Origin: Ladona fulva
Lineage: Eukaryota; Arthropoda; Insecta; Odonata; Libellulidae
Direction: 5' to 3'
Assembly: GCA_000376725.2 (NCBI GenBank)
Contig: KZ308305.1
Location: 294,970-358,969, forward strand
Length of the DNA: 64,000 nucleotides
Shown: piece after piece, positions 24,863-36,556 of the stretch
Layout: each line of letters opens with the position of its first letter
How positions within the stretch are numbered: the first letter of the stretch is position 1
The notes under the pieces: model-generated
Told to the model about the DNA's origin: nothing
The model's input: only the letters and a program-made list of their open reading frames with translations
Database searches by the model: none
Position numbers and translations under genes: made by a program

Positions 24863-25929
24863 TCAGTCAATCGATAAGATTTCCCATAAACTGCGAAATT
24901 CTGGATGTACTGGAATATTGCTAATAATCTACCATTTCTGTTAACGGCAATCAAGAATTAACAGTAACCATTTAGCTCGGTCATTAGTCCTAATATTTTT
25001 GCACGCCAGCGATTGTTCTTCAAAACATTCGCAAGTCGAATACATATGCGTCGGCCGATGTTCATTGGCCGATTGCCAATACAAAAAACAGCCAAAATTC
25101 TTCGTTAGAAGAGTTACTCCTTAGCCTAGGAATATTTCATTCGGTATAGACGTAAAATCTGAAAGATCATACACAGCTGGATGACGTCAACCCGATCTCG
25201 CAACACTTCCACAAATCATCGCATCTTTGGATTAATCCCACAGAACCACACAACCACCTGCGGCATGCGTGCCCGAAAATCACGCTCGAAAAAAAAGCAG
25301 GCGGAAAAACCGCGCGAATTTAAAAGCTCACGTCCTCGTACCGATATGCAGAGCGAATAAAAGAAATTAACAGACAAAAAAGTTCTCCCTCTCCATCTCG
25401 TGACGTCACAGTACGCCGACAACGCATGCTGAGGCAGCCACCTAAGTCACGTCTCTTGTTCGTACGGGCACGCGGTAGCCGTGGGGAGCGTGAGGGATGC
25501 ATTCACACACTGGAGAGAGACGGGGCGAGATGAGAGGGGGAGGTTTCGTAGCTTCGCAAGAAGGGGAAGATTGCGGCAGTGGGGGGAGCGGGAATTGCCC
25601 GAACACGACGGCTTTCAGTAAACGACGGGGGAAAGGGGAGAAAATGGATGTTAAAGACGCGCGGAAGATTGGAGTAAGAGAGAACCCATGTTTAGAGAAT
25701 AAGACGCGACGACGAGAGAGGGAATAATATGCGTTTACCGGAGCTGCCAATAGAGTCTTTCCCCGCTAGAACCGACGGACTTAGTCCTCTCTTATAGAGG
25801 AAAAGCTAGTCTATGATTAGAGGATGATTTTCGGATGAACTGATGGATTTGTAAGTATTTATTGTCCTCCGTTTTCTTACAATTATAAAAACCTTCGATA
25901 TCTAAATTTTGTTGACCTTTCAAGAAGAC
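24863..25929. other. No gene seen; CpG-richer at 25380-25740
   Basis: Overlapping frames on both strands at 25216-25750 reflect local GC content and have arginine/serine/proline-rich translations. The boundary to AT-rich sequence at about 25860 is sharp. Confidence 0.4.
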
Positions 25930-25997
25930 CACTATTTTTAATACCCTTTAATATTACCCTTATTTTTAATACCTTTAGTACCCTTTAATGTTGACCA
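25930..25997. repeat. Short degenerate direct repeats (TTTTTAATACC / CCCTTTAAT)
   Basis: GACCACTATTTTTAATACCC, TTTAATATTACCC, TTATTTTTAATACC, CCCTTTAATG and GACCACTATTT follow each other, so a unit of roughly 60 bp beginning GACCACTATTT appears about twice. Confidence 0.45.
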
Positions 25998-26024
25998 CTA
26001 TTTCCCCATTTCATGGGGAAATAG
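25998..26024. repeat. Perfect 12-bp hairpin
   Basis: CTATTTCCCCAT (25998-26009), loop TTC, ATGGGGAAATAG (26013-26024). It sits at the end of the degenerate direct repeats. No T-run follows on the plus strand, and the setting is eukaryotic, so it is not annotated as a terminator. Confidence 0.6.
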
Positions 26025-27253
26025 CAAAACGTAAAACGAGACTAAATTTAATGTTTATTATGAACTCCTACGTTTTCTATTCGTTAAGTTTATATTTTTA
26101 TGAACATACGTATGAGTGTATTTAAATAGCATTTTGGCGGATTTTTTACAATGATAGTACAGGATGTTCTTTAGATTATGCTTTATTAGCTCAGATAACA
26201 GCAGCTATCAAGGCTATGTATGGAACAGATTAATGTCAGATTTGTCCCATAATGCATAAGAAACAAGTAAAATAAGAAATTTATTTGAGTAACAACAAGT
26301 ATGCACAGCAGATGTAGTTTATTGTATTAGGTTATACGGATGAACAAATGAAAATAAATAAAATATGAGCAAAAAAGACGTACAGTTTTACAGATGTAAA
26401 AAGAATGTGTACAGTTGAAGAGAAAAGCAGGTATGAGAAACCCATAAAAGCTCCTAGTAAGATAAGCACAATAAATATGACGAGATAATTTCGAAAAGGG
26501 CGAAAATATAATTATGATTAAGTTAAAGTTCGTGGTAAAATAGGAAACGTAGAAATAAAAGAAAACGTAAAAAAATCATGACAATGAAGAATTTAATTAA
26601 ATAATAAAACTTGTTCCCACGGAAACATTTAAATATTACATAATAATAATGGAATAAAACGGCACTAAAGGTTCAACGGCATCGCGCATATCGAGCAAGT
26701 GAGTAAGTGTCACACGAAATAACAGAGAGAAAAAGATAGAAGGAAATGATCGAACAGAAGGGACAAGAAAGGCTTACAAGCTGTCAGACAAACGGAAGGA
26801 TTTATACGAAGAAGACGAGGAAAAACGAGAAGAGAGATGAATGAATACGAGGAGAGAGGAAAATGACTTGGAGATGAAGAGAGCGTTTAAGTATGCATGG
26901 AAAGTGGGCATTGGGGAGTTGAGGAAAGAGGCAAGAGCGGAGATTATCTGGAAATTATCTCCTTTTGTTCTCTCGTCGTAGAAGACGGGCGAAGAAAGGA
27001 AGACAAAAAATGAAGGAAAGAGAAGAAAAAGTAGGTCACGGTTTTCAATTCTTTCCATCCCAAAACACCAACCTCGTTGATATTGATAAGGACTCCTTTA
27101 ACATCATTACAGAAATCCACCAGCCTTCTTATCATTTTAGTGAAGTCAGGCTGCTTGCATTGGAATTCATCGAGAATATAAAACTATTCCGAAATGAAAA
27201 GCATTTAATTTGCAATCAAACTTCATTCTTATAGAATAAAGTCAATATGCGAA
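26025..27253. other. Purine-rich stretch, no gene seen
   Basis: Plus strand is purine-rich from about 26700 to 27040. Frames at 26774-27058 (-), 26944-27135 (-) and 26965-27234 (+) overlap and have low-complexity translations. Confidence 0.4.
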
Positions 27254-27357
27254 GGCGTTACTTTGTGGAAGGCCATAATAATGAAAAAGGTATCTTTCGT
27301 GCACTTTCACGGATTTTACTGACATCACATGTTTCGCTAGCGAGCTAGCACCATCAG
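27254..27357 (-). mobile_element. Penelope-like retroelement end with hammerhead-like core (candidate)
   Basis: Read on the minus strand: CTGATGG (27357-27351), one T, stem GCTAG with tetraloop CTCG and CTAGC (27349-27336), then GAAAC (27335-27331), then ATGTGATGTCAGTAAAATCC, ending at the shared motif ATGGCCTTCCACAAAGTAACGCC (27276-27254). A CUGAUGA / stem II / GAAAC layout is the core of a hammerhead ribozyme, and such ribozymes are known in Penelope-like elements. Here the A after CUGAUG is G, and one extra base precedes the stem, so the core would be inactive or is only a look-alike. No stem III or cleavage site is placed. Confidence 0.4.
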
Positions 27358-27425
27358 GTCCTTATTATTATAGGTACAGAATTCATTATTATAGAAACAT
27401 TCATTACTATAGTTACAGAATATCT
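27358..27425. repeat. Degenerate ~20-bp tandem repeat
   Basis: Three units with the pattern ATTATTATAG + ACA + ATTC or variants: TTATTATTATAGGTACAG, then ATTCATTATTATAGAAAC, then ATTCATTACTATAGTTACAG. It lies directly beside the hammerhead-like core. Confidence 0.5.
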
Positions 27426-29029
27426 TTATGCCCGCTAGTTTATCAATATATACCAACATTCCTACGCTGGAATATTTACGATAGAAACAATTGTATTCTA
27501 ATAGCGATTAATAGGAATTCTGAAGATGAAAAGTAAAGTAACATAAAAGATCATACATTGATTACATTAACCAAAGAAAAAGCGGTAAACTGAATTCAGC
27601 ATCACTAGGTAATCAGGACTAGCAGCGAAAGAGAAGTGAAGAAACAGAAAAAAAGGAAACAAAGAAGTAAACCACTTCTTACGGGAAAAAACCAAGTGCA
27701 AGCAGAAACTAAGTGCATGGTTTCGGAGAGCAGACAATACAGGAGGCAAGGCGCCAAAGGGAGACACGGGCTACTGGAAACGAAAATTAAAGGAAGGAGC
27801 AAACAAAGAAAAATACGAGTCTTTCGAAAGCAAAATCTAGGAGGCCAACGCGTAAAGACGGGGAAACATGACGTGGAGAGAAAATGAAACTAAATTTAAT
27901 TAGGCCTTGATGGATAGTCCCCTGGCTTTCCTCAGGAAAGCTGAGAGGCATTGGACAAGGGAGCAAAGGGAGATGGACGAGGGAAGATTGGGAGGAGGAG
28001 GAATCTGGGAGAAGGGAAACGGGCAGAAGAGGGAGTTGTGAAGAAGGAGAGAGGTTGAGATGCCGGGAAGATGGAACGCATTACAATCTCAGCGAGATTT
28101 TCAGACTCACTCTTACTCGAGGAGAAGAAAAAAGAGATGAGTAGGAGTCATTGGCGAAAGGCTGATATCAAAAGGACTGTTGGAAACTTACAGCTCCCGT
28201 CCTATGGGAAGCTGGATCAAGAAGGAGCGTGACATTTTTTCATGTTCTTTTTACCCAACTAGCCGTTTTCTCAAACATGCGGATGCTCAACTACAGGAAA
28301 GTAGTGGAAGTAAGGGTACAGGACGTAGAGGAACGATTACCTCGCCGTTCTAACAAGCAAATACGAGTACATACGTTAGGAGGCCGAAGGAAGAGAGAGA
28401 ACCGAAAGAAAAAAAGTCTTGATGTAGCATGGACTCAAACTCGCATCTCGTAGTTCCTCGCAATCTCTTTCAGTTGTTGGGATTTAGATATGAATTAACG
28501 GAACACAACTTCAAATCTGATATATCTGAATCTGGAACTTAAAATTTTTGACTTTGATGAAACGTTGAATATTTCATTGGCGGTACTTTGATATCCATAA
28601 CATTTGAAAGAGTTGCATATCGATAATAGAAAGCTACAATGAGCATGAATGACATCAAATCTGGAATAAAAAAATAGTTGTACTACTACGAAGATTATTT
28701 TCATTCCGGAAATTTCTTCCTGCTGTATAGTCATTCCTCTGCAGTATATTCAAATCCGCACAAATTCTTTCGGGACGAAGACTTTGGAAAGAGGTATTAG
28801 TGAAGTTAAAATTTTAGAAATATTATATCCTTCGTCAGCGCCGCACCTGAAAATTTTTGGGAGGAATTGCATACGACATGGGAGAACTATATAAAAATGG
28901 TTGGGACCCCTAAATCTCCGTTAAAGTTTACTTAATTCGAACACTGGACAGCAAAAATTATGAGAAACACGACACTAACTCTCCTACGGTTGTTTTACCT
29001 TAGGTTTATTTAGGAATTCAGATAAAGTC
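27426..29029. other. Purine-rich region, no gene seen
   Basis: The plus strand is strongly purine-rich from 27600 to 28180 (runs of GAAAGAG and AAGGAAAC). Frames of 65-83 codons on either strand reflect this bias. No motif recognised. Confidence 0.4.
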
Positions 29030-29100
29030 ACGGCTGCGAAATTGTTCGCGTGCTACCGCTCCAGCTACAAGGACCTGGGTTCGAGTTCCCGGCTAATCGG
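29030..29100 (+). other. tRNA-like (B-box) sequence
   Basis: CCTGGGTTCGAGTTCCCGG resembles a T-arm with one mismatch. It follows CGCGTGCTACCGCTCCAGC and TACAAGGA, in the order of an anticodon arm and variable loop. The acceptor stem does not pair. A SINE head or decayed tRNA is likelier than a tRNA gene. Confidence 0.3.
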
Positions 29101-30611
29101 ATTTTTCTGGTTAGGGAATGATCGTGAGTGCTACTCTATTGTGACTGTTTACGCCTCTCTTGTAACAGTCCAACGAAGTCCAACGAATGGATGTTAGTGA
29201 GGGCAGAGGAAAATAAATCAATAAAGCCAGCTCTAAGACTGCATTTTTATCATCTAACAGTTATTATTCTATTTTGTAAGGTTATCTTCAAACATAGTCG
29301 ACAGAGATTCACATCTGTTGTACTTGAGCTTTCGAGGTAAAACGCCGATAAATTTTACAGAAGAAGGCAGAAAGCTATTAAAAAGAGCCACATTTAAGTT
29401 TGTAACGAAAGACACGAATCCAACAATACGAAAAATCACTTTTAGGTAACTCCTATATAAACAATTTATTTTCCGTTACATCAGAAGTAGTTGCAACAAC
29501 CACATAGAAAACTTAGAGATGAAAAATACATAGCATCGAAACTTTTCCTTCACAACCGGAGAACGTAAGGAGTCTCGTAAATATGGACAATTTTTCGTAG
29601 ATTACGAAGCCAGCGGCATCCACTTCACAGACGAGGATGTCGCGGGGAAAATAATCACTTCCACGGGCAACTTACGAGACCCCACGAGAAAGCAGGAAGG
29701 TGAAACTTATTTTATAGCTCGAGCGTGCGCATTAAAAATGCTAGGAGCAGTTGAAAAAAAAGAAAGAAACAGGGTCGCTTTCTAAAAGACTCCTAACTGC
29801 TTCCGGGGAAGAGACAGTCCCGGCTGTCCCCGCCCTCAAGTCTCCATTCAATCCCGGCAATTATCCTTCCGTTTAAATTGCTCTTCTTCGCTCTTGGATC
29901 TTTCCTGCGCCTTTTCCAGCCCGACAGGGTTAAAGGTGCCCGCTTTTTTGAAGACAATCTTTCGATGATATTTCCAGGTTCGTAGGAAAGTTAAACCGAG
30001 CATGTCTACAGAAAAACGTCCCATGCAACACTCCTTCGGAACGTCTCTACCGTTAGAAGCAACGGAAATGTCCTTTTTCTCGCAAATGCATACGTAAAAC
30101 CAGGACTTAATGGGCTGGAAAATACCGTGCCAAACCCGGCAACACGGTCGTTTAGCCTTACAAGCCGATCTGGTTAGAAACCTTACTTTGAGGCAACTCC
30201 ACTTTGACCAGGGGAGGAAGATCCAAACCGGAGATATACTCGTAAACTTGGGTAAAGGTTTCTTTCAGGTTTTTCCCGGCGCACTGATGCACCGTAAAAA
30301 AAACCATCGGTAAGCAACAGTTGCAATAGGATTATGTTTCTCTCACATCATATATTCGCCTATTTTTTCCGATTTAATCGTTTGTTGGGATTCCGTTGCG
30401 AAATTATCAAAATCTTCTATTTCACTTAAAGTAATCCTTGCTTGGTTTATTGAAAAGTCTAACTAAAATTTACGAACCTATGATAAAGTGAGTCGCAAAG
30501 TTTGCGTTGACGCGTGGATGTGCCGAGAATTAATTAAGGTTGTGAAATTTTGACTTACGCACGTGATAAGGATGATAAAGAATATCTGCTGCTTGCTGGG
30601 TTTCTGATGCG
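29101..30611. other. No gene seen
   Basis: Short frames at 29128-29340 and 30110-30313 (+) are not recognisable. Nothing else stands out. Confidence 0.4.
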
Positions 30612-30665
30612 GAAATGCCACACGCCGAAAGGCGGCTTTCAGGATATTAATGTCGATGTATGTAA
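30612..30665 (+). mobile_element. Non-LTR 3' UTR end fragment
   Basis: GCCACACGCCGAAAGGCGGC followed by TTTCAGGATATTAATGTCG and ATGTA matches the 3' terminus of the copy at 63168-63209 (GCCACACGCCGGAAGGCGGC, TTGCAGGGTACTTATGTAG). Upstream coding sequence is not evident, so it is a very short or heavily decayed copy. The hairpin ACGCCGAAAGGCG is conserved. Confidence 0.65.
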
Positions 30666-31561
30666 TTATTGATGTAGATGAAACGCAGAACACAAACAGG
30701 CTACATAACCGTGGAAACTTTTAATCCATTTTATTACTAAATCGAGCGTTTTCTAGAACATTCGTGCCAAAATGGAAACCGATTCAAATAGAATTTGCGA
30801 ATTTTTCTACTCTGGAACGGTGTTTGAATCTGCAATTTGGGGATAGCAGAGCAAAGTTTGTTGATCGATAAGGAAGTTCATGACGTAATAAGCGACCGAT
30901 GAAGTCAAAAATATAAATAATACATTATTAATGTGGATTTTTAAATGGTGTTTTTATTCTCTCTCAATGCTACTGAGATTTTTTATCATACCGTGGCGTA
31001 TAAACACCACAATGTTCCAGACGCCTATTTTGTCAATCTCACCTCTGGGTTAGGGATAAAAATCCTTCGTTGAAGTATTTTTCCACAATCTGAGATGGAA
31101 GACAAACATAAAACTAAAATATCTGCGCAAAATAAATGGAAATACAAGAGAGGGTATATGGTAAAGGCCAATACGATGAATTCACTCGAGCGCAGTTCCC
31201 TCTCTCCAGCTTTTATCTCCAATTTACAATGATATGAGACCCGGGACCGAATAGAAAAATTTTCTTTGAGGTAGAAACGGAAATAGAATTTCTAGAGAGA
31301 ACTGCAGTTTATTCTTTGACCAAAACTCAAGAACCCAAATAACGAGGATCGGGAAGACAAGAAAGGCCTAAAGGGAACGAACATAAAAGAGAAACGAATG
31401 AGAAAACGAAATAAATTCAGAAAAATTTTCATGACCTTCTTATTTTCCATGAGATGAAAAATCGGGGATGGGGAAAGAGCGAAAAGAAAAACAGCAAGAA
31501 CGAACAGGAAAATACTGGAAGGATAGCATTGTCGAAGCAGTTATTTTACGCATCTATTTAT
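30666..31561. other. No gene seen
   Basis: AT-rich; the frames at 31025-31222 (-) and 31468-31668 (+) have no family resemblance, and the latter runs into the hAT-type element. Confidence 0.4.
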
Positions 31562-32372
31562 CAGGGGCGAATTTAAGGCGGTTTGCAGGGTGTAGATGTA
31601 GATGTAAGCTATCAGAGGCCCTTGACGCAAATATCAGATTGAGGCCCCCAACCAGGAATTATAAGTAAAAATCCGAATTTGTTTCACATATACAGAAATA
31701 TACATCCCATAGAAACCTGTCACTTCACTACGGCAAGAATAAATAAACAACTTTTGAATTTCAACGCACAGTATTTCTATGAATAACAATGAATGACAGA
31801 CTTTACAATCTAATACATCCTATAGTCCTGCTACCGTATCTTAATGAATCAAATATTTATCATTTGTCTTTTGATACGGGATTAAGAAAAATGTATCTTT
31901 TATACACTTTTGTCCCAGTCTAGTTCATGGCTGTGATGATATGAAAGCCACTGAAGTATAAGTCATGCTGAATAATAGCATCAATTAAGGTTACGCCTTA
32001 TGCAATGTTACGAAAGGTGTTACTCGTAGAATCATTGTGCTTCACTAACGTGGGCTTGTTCTGAATATAGCACTGTGGCTCAGTGAGGAAAGCAAGAGCA
32101 AACTACCTCACTCCTCATCTTGGATAGTAAGCCTCATTATCCTCTCCTAGCTCTTCGTAGCTGATGGTAGAGGGATCGAGGCCTCAGCCGGCCTTCGGTC
32201 TGAATAATTTACAGACAGACATCCGATAAACATATTACGTAGACTTACTCAAAAAATATAACATCGTTTCTTAAAATGAGAAACCGGAATAATATTACCG
32301 AGAATTTATAAGAACAGTCTCATCGAGGCCCTCAGCAAGCGCCCATTGCGCCGAATTACGAGTCCGCCCCTG
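31562..32372. mobile_element. hAT-type non-autonomous DNA transposon, 811 bp
   Basis: Ends CAGGGGCG (31562-31569) and CGCCCCTG (32365-32372) are exact inverted repeats; beyond that the match weakens (CAGGGGCGAATTTAAGGCGG against CAGGGGCGGACTCGTAATTC). Flanking 8-mers CTATTTAT (31554-31561) and TTATTGAT (32373-32380) agree at 6 of 8 positions, as an aged hAT target duplication would. No transposase frame. Inside the left end TTTGCAGGGTGTAGATGTAG resembles the non-LTR 3' tail. R1 copy E occupies the middle and is a later insertion, or an internal part of this copy. Confidence 0.6.
31843..32221 (+). repeat. R1 dispersed repeat, copy E (near full length, nested)
   Basis: Matches copy B throughout; here the A-box-like TGGCTCAGTGAGG is intact (about 32088). 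The 3' end is TTTACAGACAGAC followed by ATCCGATA. ACATCC occurs both at the 3' boundary and at 31816-31821, so it may be a target duplication. It lies inside the 811-bp hAT-type element. Confidence 0.75.
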
Positions 32373-34269
32373 TTATTGATGTATTGGAGGTTTAAAACTC
32401 TCCAACAGTCATTTCGGCGGCGGTTCGCGCCTACTCTCATAGACCTGATACGAAAACAAGGGAAAAGAAATGGGTTAACCGGCCATCCATTTAAGCTTAA
32501 AGCTGAGGAAATAAGAAATGCGAGCCGTCACGGAGGTTTAGAACCCGTATTTTTCGGATGAAAACGTCGAGAACATTTCTGCACGTCAAAACATTTGCGG
32601 TCGATTCATCTGGCGAAAATGTCGAAAGAAACCGAAAACTAAAAAGAGGCGGGAGTTAAAAGAGTTTTTGGAAGCCATTACGGGTCCTGGAATGCTAATA
32701 TTGACCGATGGGAGCGAAATATAGCCTTCCCTGTGGGGACCTTGGGCTACTGGACGCCGATCGCTGGAGATGATCACTCCTCGTGTCAGAGACGGCAATC
32801 AAGGCAGAGATCGTTTTATTCCTTTCTCGATCTTGGGAAAACAAAGCAAGACGGGGAAACCCCGTGAAAGCTGGAGCATTAGGAATTTCTTTTGAAAGGA
32901 AGTGATGAAAGAAACATTTCGAATTAACTCCTCTCTTGAAAAGGCTATGATGTAGTAATTCAATGCCTTTGATAATAACACCGTTGCTTTTCGCATGAAA
33001 CGGTCGTGTCGTTTTTGAATGTCACGGGAAAGATATTCAGGCACGATGTTTTGGCAGCAAGTTATTTTTTGCGTTGTAAGCGTGTCTTAGAAGTTAAAAG
33101 GATTTTCTTTCTCCGATCTACACTTTATCGATGCATACATTTGCTGTATAGCAACGGTTTTGATCCGATGATTAAAAGACATTACTGCCAATGGAAATTT
33201 TTATTAAATTTGCAGTAAATTTTATAAATGATTCTATAACTAGAATAGACTGTTTGGGCTGTGACTTGGTGGTAGTATTCCGACATTAGTACTAACATTT
33301 TAAAAAGTACTTCGACTGCTGATGTCATTTTGTACATGTAAACTGTCTGGGAGCCTGCTAGAATTCAACAAGGGAAGAAAGAGAAAGGTAAACCGTACCA
33401 TGATACTACAATGTCGGAACAACTTAGGTTTCGACGCACCGATAATTATGCTATGAGTCACTTCAAATGAATAATTATGAGTTTTAGGAAAATTATGCCT
33501 TATATTTCTGCCTTCAACACTATGTCTGTTGATTTCGATAATGTTAACGATAAGAATTCACATAACGCACCCCTAACACCCTCAATTCGTTCCTACCTAA
33601 GTAACTGTTTACCAGATATGTTTTTCGCAGGAAATTTGCGCATTAACTCGAAATTCAAGACACATCACCCTACAGGCTTGCTAGTTTCATCCAAAATTCA
33701 AACTGATAAAGAAGAAAACACCAATTATTTAATGAATCATTTCCATATAATCAAACAACAAACAACTCCCAATATACGAAAATTACCTCAATAATTATTA
33801 GGTAATATAAGACGAGATATCTGAAGAATATGTTACCTTTGCGCTAAGAAAGATCACGGGTACTATGAAAAAGGAAGAGAACTACTTGGATCGAATAAAT
33901 TTCGTATTCTGAAAGTGGATCAAGACGTTAATACCATTTGTAATGAGCTCTCATAGGTCAATATAATACTTCGGAGAAGACGCACGCGGAGAGTTGAAAT
34001 AAACGAAATAGCTGGCGAATTCTTTCCCTTCAATCCGAATAAATATTCTGCAGGCATTCTCCCAAAGAGGTGGCTGACGGACTTCAGCCCGCCCAAGGTC
34101 TACAATTATTCCATTCAGAACCTAATTCTCAAGGGTCCTATAAACAAAGATCTGCACGTTTAAAATATATCTTTATAGGCAAAGTTTCTCATGATAACAA
34201 TCAATTATATCATGAGATATCGTAAGCTGGAAGGAGTCCAAGAGATTACTGGTTACAGTCCTCAATTTT
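32373..34269. other. No gene seen; small inverted repeat near 33277/33404
   Basis: ATTCCGACATTAGTA (33277-33291) recurs inverted as TACTACAATGTCGGAAC (33404-33420), a weak terminal-repeat-like pair 144 bp across. The 105-codon frame at 33477-33794 has no recognised domain. Confidence 0.4.
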
Positions 34270-34303
34270 AGTCCCCCAAGCGAAAATTCTGAATGCGCCC
34301 CTG
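34270..34303 (-). mobile_element. Solo hAT-like terminus
   Basis: On the minus strand CAGGGGCGCATTCAG and ATTTTCGCTTGGGGGACT begin at 34303. CAGGGGCG is the same terminal word as the 811-bp element at 31562. No partner terminus was found within a few hundred bases. A 121-codon minus-strand frame (34173-34538) runs across it and has no domain. Confidence 0.35.
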
Positions 34304-36500
34304 ATATTATGATCCAATCGACAATTTTATTCAGTAGAATCACAGTACTAGAGACAATCTCATCCTTGGCTCCATCTCCTTTACGACAAATGGTTCGACC
34401 GAAAGGAACGATTTTCCTCCCTTTCAGAATGCATCCACAGTTGTGATACGTTCTCCATATGCACGCTCGCATTGAGAAACACAACTTTTCCACCCTCATT
34501 CTTCTACGCCACCACATTATTCGAAGAATAACAAACACACCTCTTCCCCTCTGAAATAGTAGCTTAAAGAGGAATGGCTAGATTCGGCTCGTTTTTTCCC
34601 CTCGGCTCAAAACATGCTACCGCTTCGCCGCATGAACGACCATGACTTGCCTTTATGGCGGCTTACACCGAGTGGAAAGGAAATAAACAGAAGAGGACGT
34701 CGGAAAAACGTCGAAATTTCGACTCGCGGAGCGGACGAGCTCCGACTTGCTGCGTGCAATGGAATGACTCTCGTGACAGGCCGAGCGATTGACATGGAAT
34801 CCAAATGTGGGGGCGTTAATTATTCAAGGCAAAGCCCTTGACTTCCGTGGCATAGGTACAATCTTCTTGAATTACCACTGCTGACGAAGGAGACGTTCGA
34901 GTTGTTCCAAGGCTGTCTTTTGCAAGTCAGACAACTTGTGTTAAAGTGTAAAGCAAAATCGACGAGTTTTCCTGCCGTGACGATGTTGAAGTCATTTCCG
35001 CAAAATTTGATGTAAATCTGTACCGCGATATAATTTAGAGGTCAGTATCATCATTAGAGGTTGCATGATAAATTCATTTATCGTGTAGAAACGGAAAGAA
35101 ACTGAATAGAAGTTATCAACTTCTCCACAGTCCGGAGACCTAAAATATGATCTGGCATTTATGTATGCGTGTATTTTAAATTAAGCTCTTATTGTCGGTA
35201 TATAGAAAGTTTCATACTAAAATGCAGTCATAAAAAACCTAGCAGGCTATGAAACTTAGCTTGAATAAATCATTTACGATTTTATTAGTCCCTGAAACTT
35301 CTTCTTCGAAATTAATTTTACTATACTATTTTTGTGTATGATAGCATTTTTATTCTTTCCTTTTAAATAGGCATTGTATCCTGAAGTTTAAGAGCTGAAA
35401 TTTCAAAAAATTCATCAAAGGTGAAAGTGAACTACTTCAGTGAAGTATTCAAATATGAGACACTACGGAGCAGTAAACGAGCAAGAGAGGTTAACTTATC
35501 CATAAAGGAAATGGTTAGAATAATCTGTATTTACACACCTATGATAAGTAATCATCTATAGGAAATGAAGGGAATTGGAAACTAGGAATTCATCTGATAG
35601 CAGAATATTATTTATCAGCGAGAAAGCACTGATTCAACGGAACTGATAAAAAAGAATTTCAAAATATTTTAACTCTGTAATTGAAGTGTCAACTTCCAGA
35701 AATAAAGTACCAACACTAAGTTGCAACAGCAGATTACATGTATGTCTCGTTCCCTCCTAACCGGCATTTTGCTCGAGTTAACTCTTAAAATATGAAACTC
35801 CCCTGTTTTCAACCCTTCCGCATATTTATATTTATGAGCAGGTGTGCTAGCAACTCAAAGAGATTGCCCAACCAAACGGGTACTCGAACCGGTTCTTCGG
35901 ATGGAGTACTATCGAAGCAAAATTATTGGGCAATTCAATTTCCAATTTTCTAAATTTAATAATGGTCATCTACTTCCCGTCCCGAGGCCCACCAAATCGT
36001 ATATCTAACTTACTGTCAATGCAGTCGGTGAAATAGGTGAAAATAAGTCGGTCTTGAAGAAATGTGGATGCAAATGCTACTATATGCCAATATTTTTCTT
36101 CGTAAAATACACATAGTTGATTAAAATACGTCGCTTTGTTCCTTAAGGATGAGTAGCAACCCAACCAATAATAATAAATAATAACGACAGGACTATGAAA
36201 GAAAAAAATCCGATACTCCTAAACAATTCCATACTCCACTAAAGATGTGGAGACATTTTAAATGGGAGACATCTCTCGATACGTAGAGAAAATTATCCAT
36301 TATTTATCTAAGCTGCAACGAAGCTAAATGATTCAGCACCAAAAACACTTCTCTGGTTGATGCTGATAATAAACCTCTCTTCCGATCGCTGGAGATCTTA
36401 TACTATTTTTGGGATAATTCAGACATCGAACAAAATTTCACAAAATAATTTGAGGCAGATTCCAATGTACACTAATAAAACTCGACTTTCTCAAGCATTA
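34304..36500. other. No gene seen
   Basis: A GC-rich patch at 34600-34800 gives overlapping frames on both strands. The rest is AT-rich, with an AATAATAATAAATAATAA run near 36167. A B-box-like GGTTCGAGTACCC occurs on the minus strand near 35890, without tRNA arms. Confidence 0.4.
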
Positions 36501-36556
36501 CATCTACATCTACATAAGTACCCTGCAAGCCGCCTTCCGGCGTGTGGCAGGGGGGG
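36501..36556 (-). mobile_element. Non-LTR 3' UTR end fragment
   Basis: Plus strand reads CATCTACATCTACATAAGTA then CCCTGCAAGCCGCCTTCCGG and CGTGTGGCAG; the reverse complement is the same 3' terminus as at 63168-63209, including the CGCCGGAAGGCGGC hairpin and a (GTAGAT)n tail. This is the least diverged terminus in the window, severely 5'-truncated. Confidence 0.75.

Noticed and set aside
25998..26024. Bacterial-type terminator
   Set aside because: The hairpin has no T-run after it and the window is eukaryotic.
34173..34538. 121-codon minus-strand frame
   Set aside because: Contains a solo hAT-like terminus and no recognised domain.
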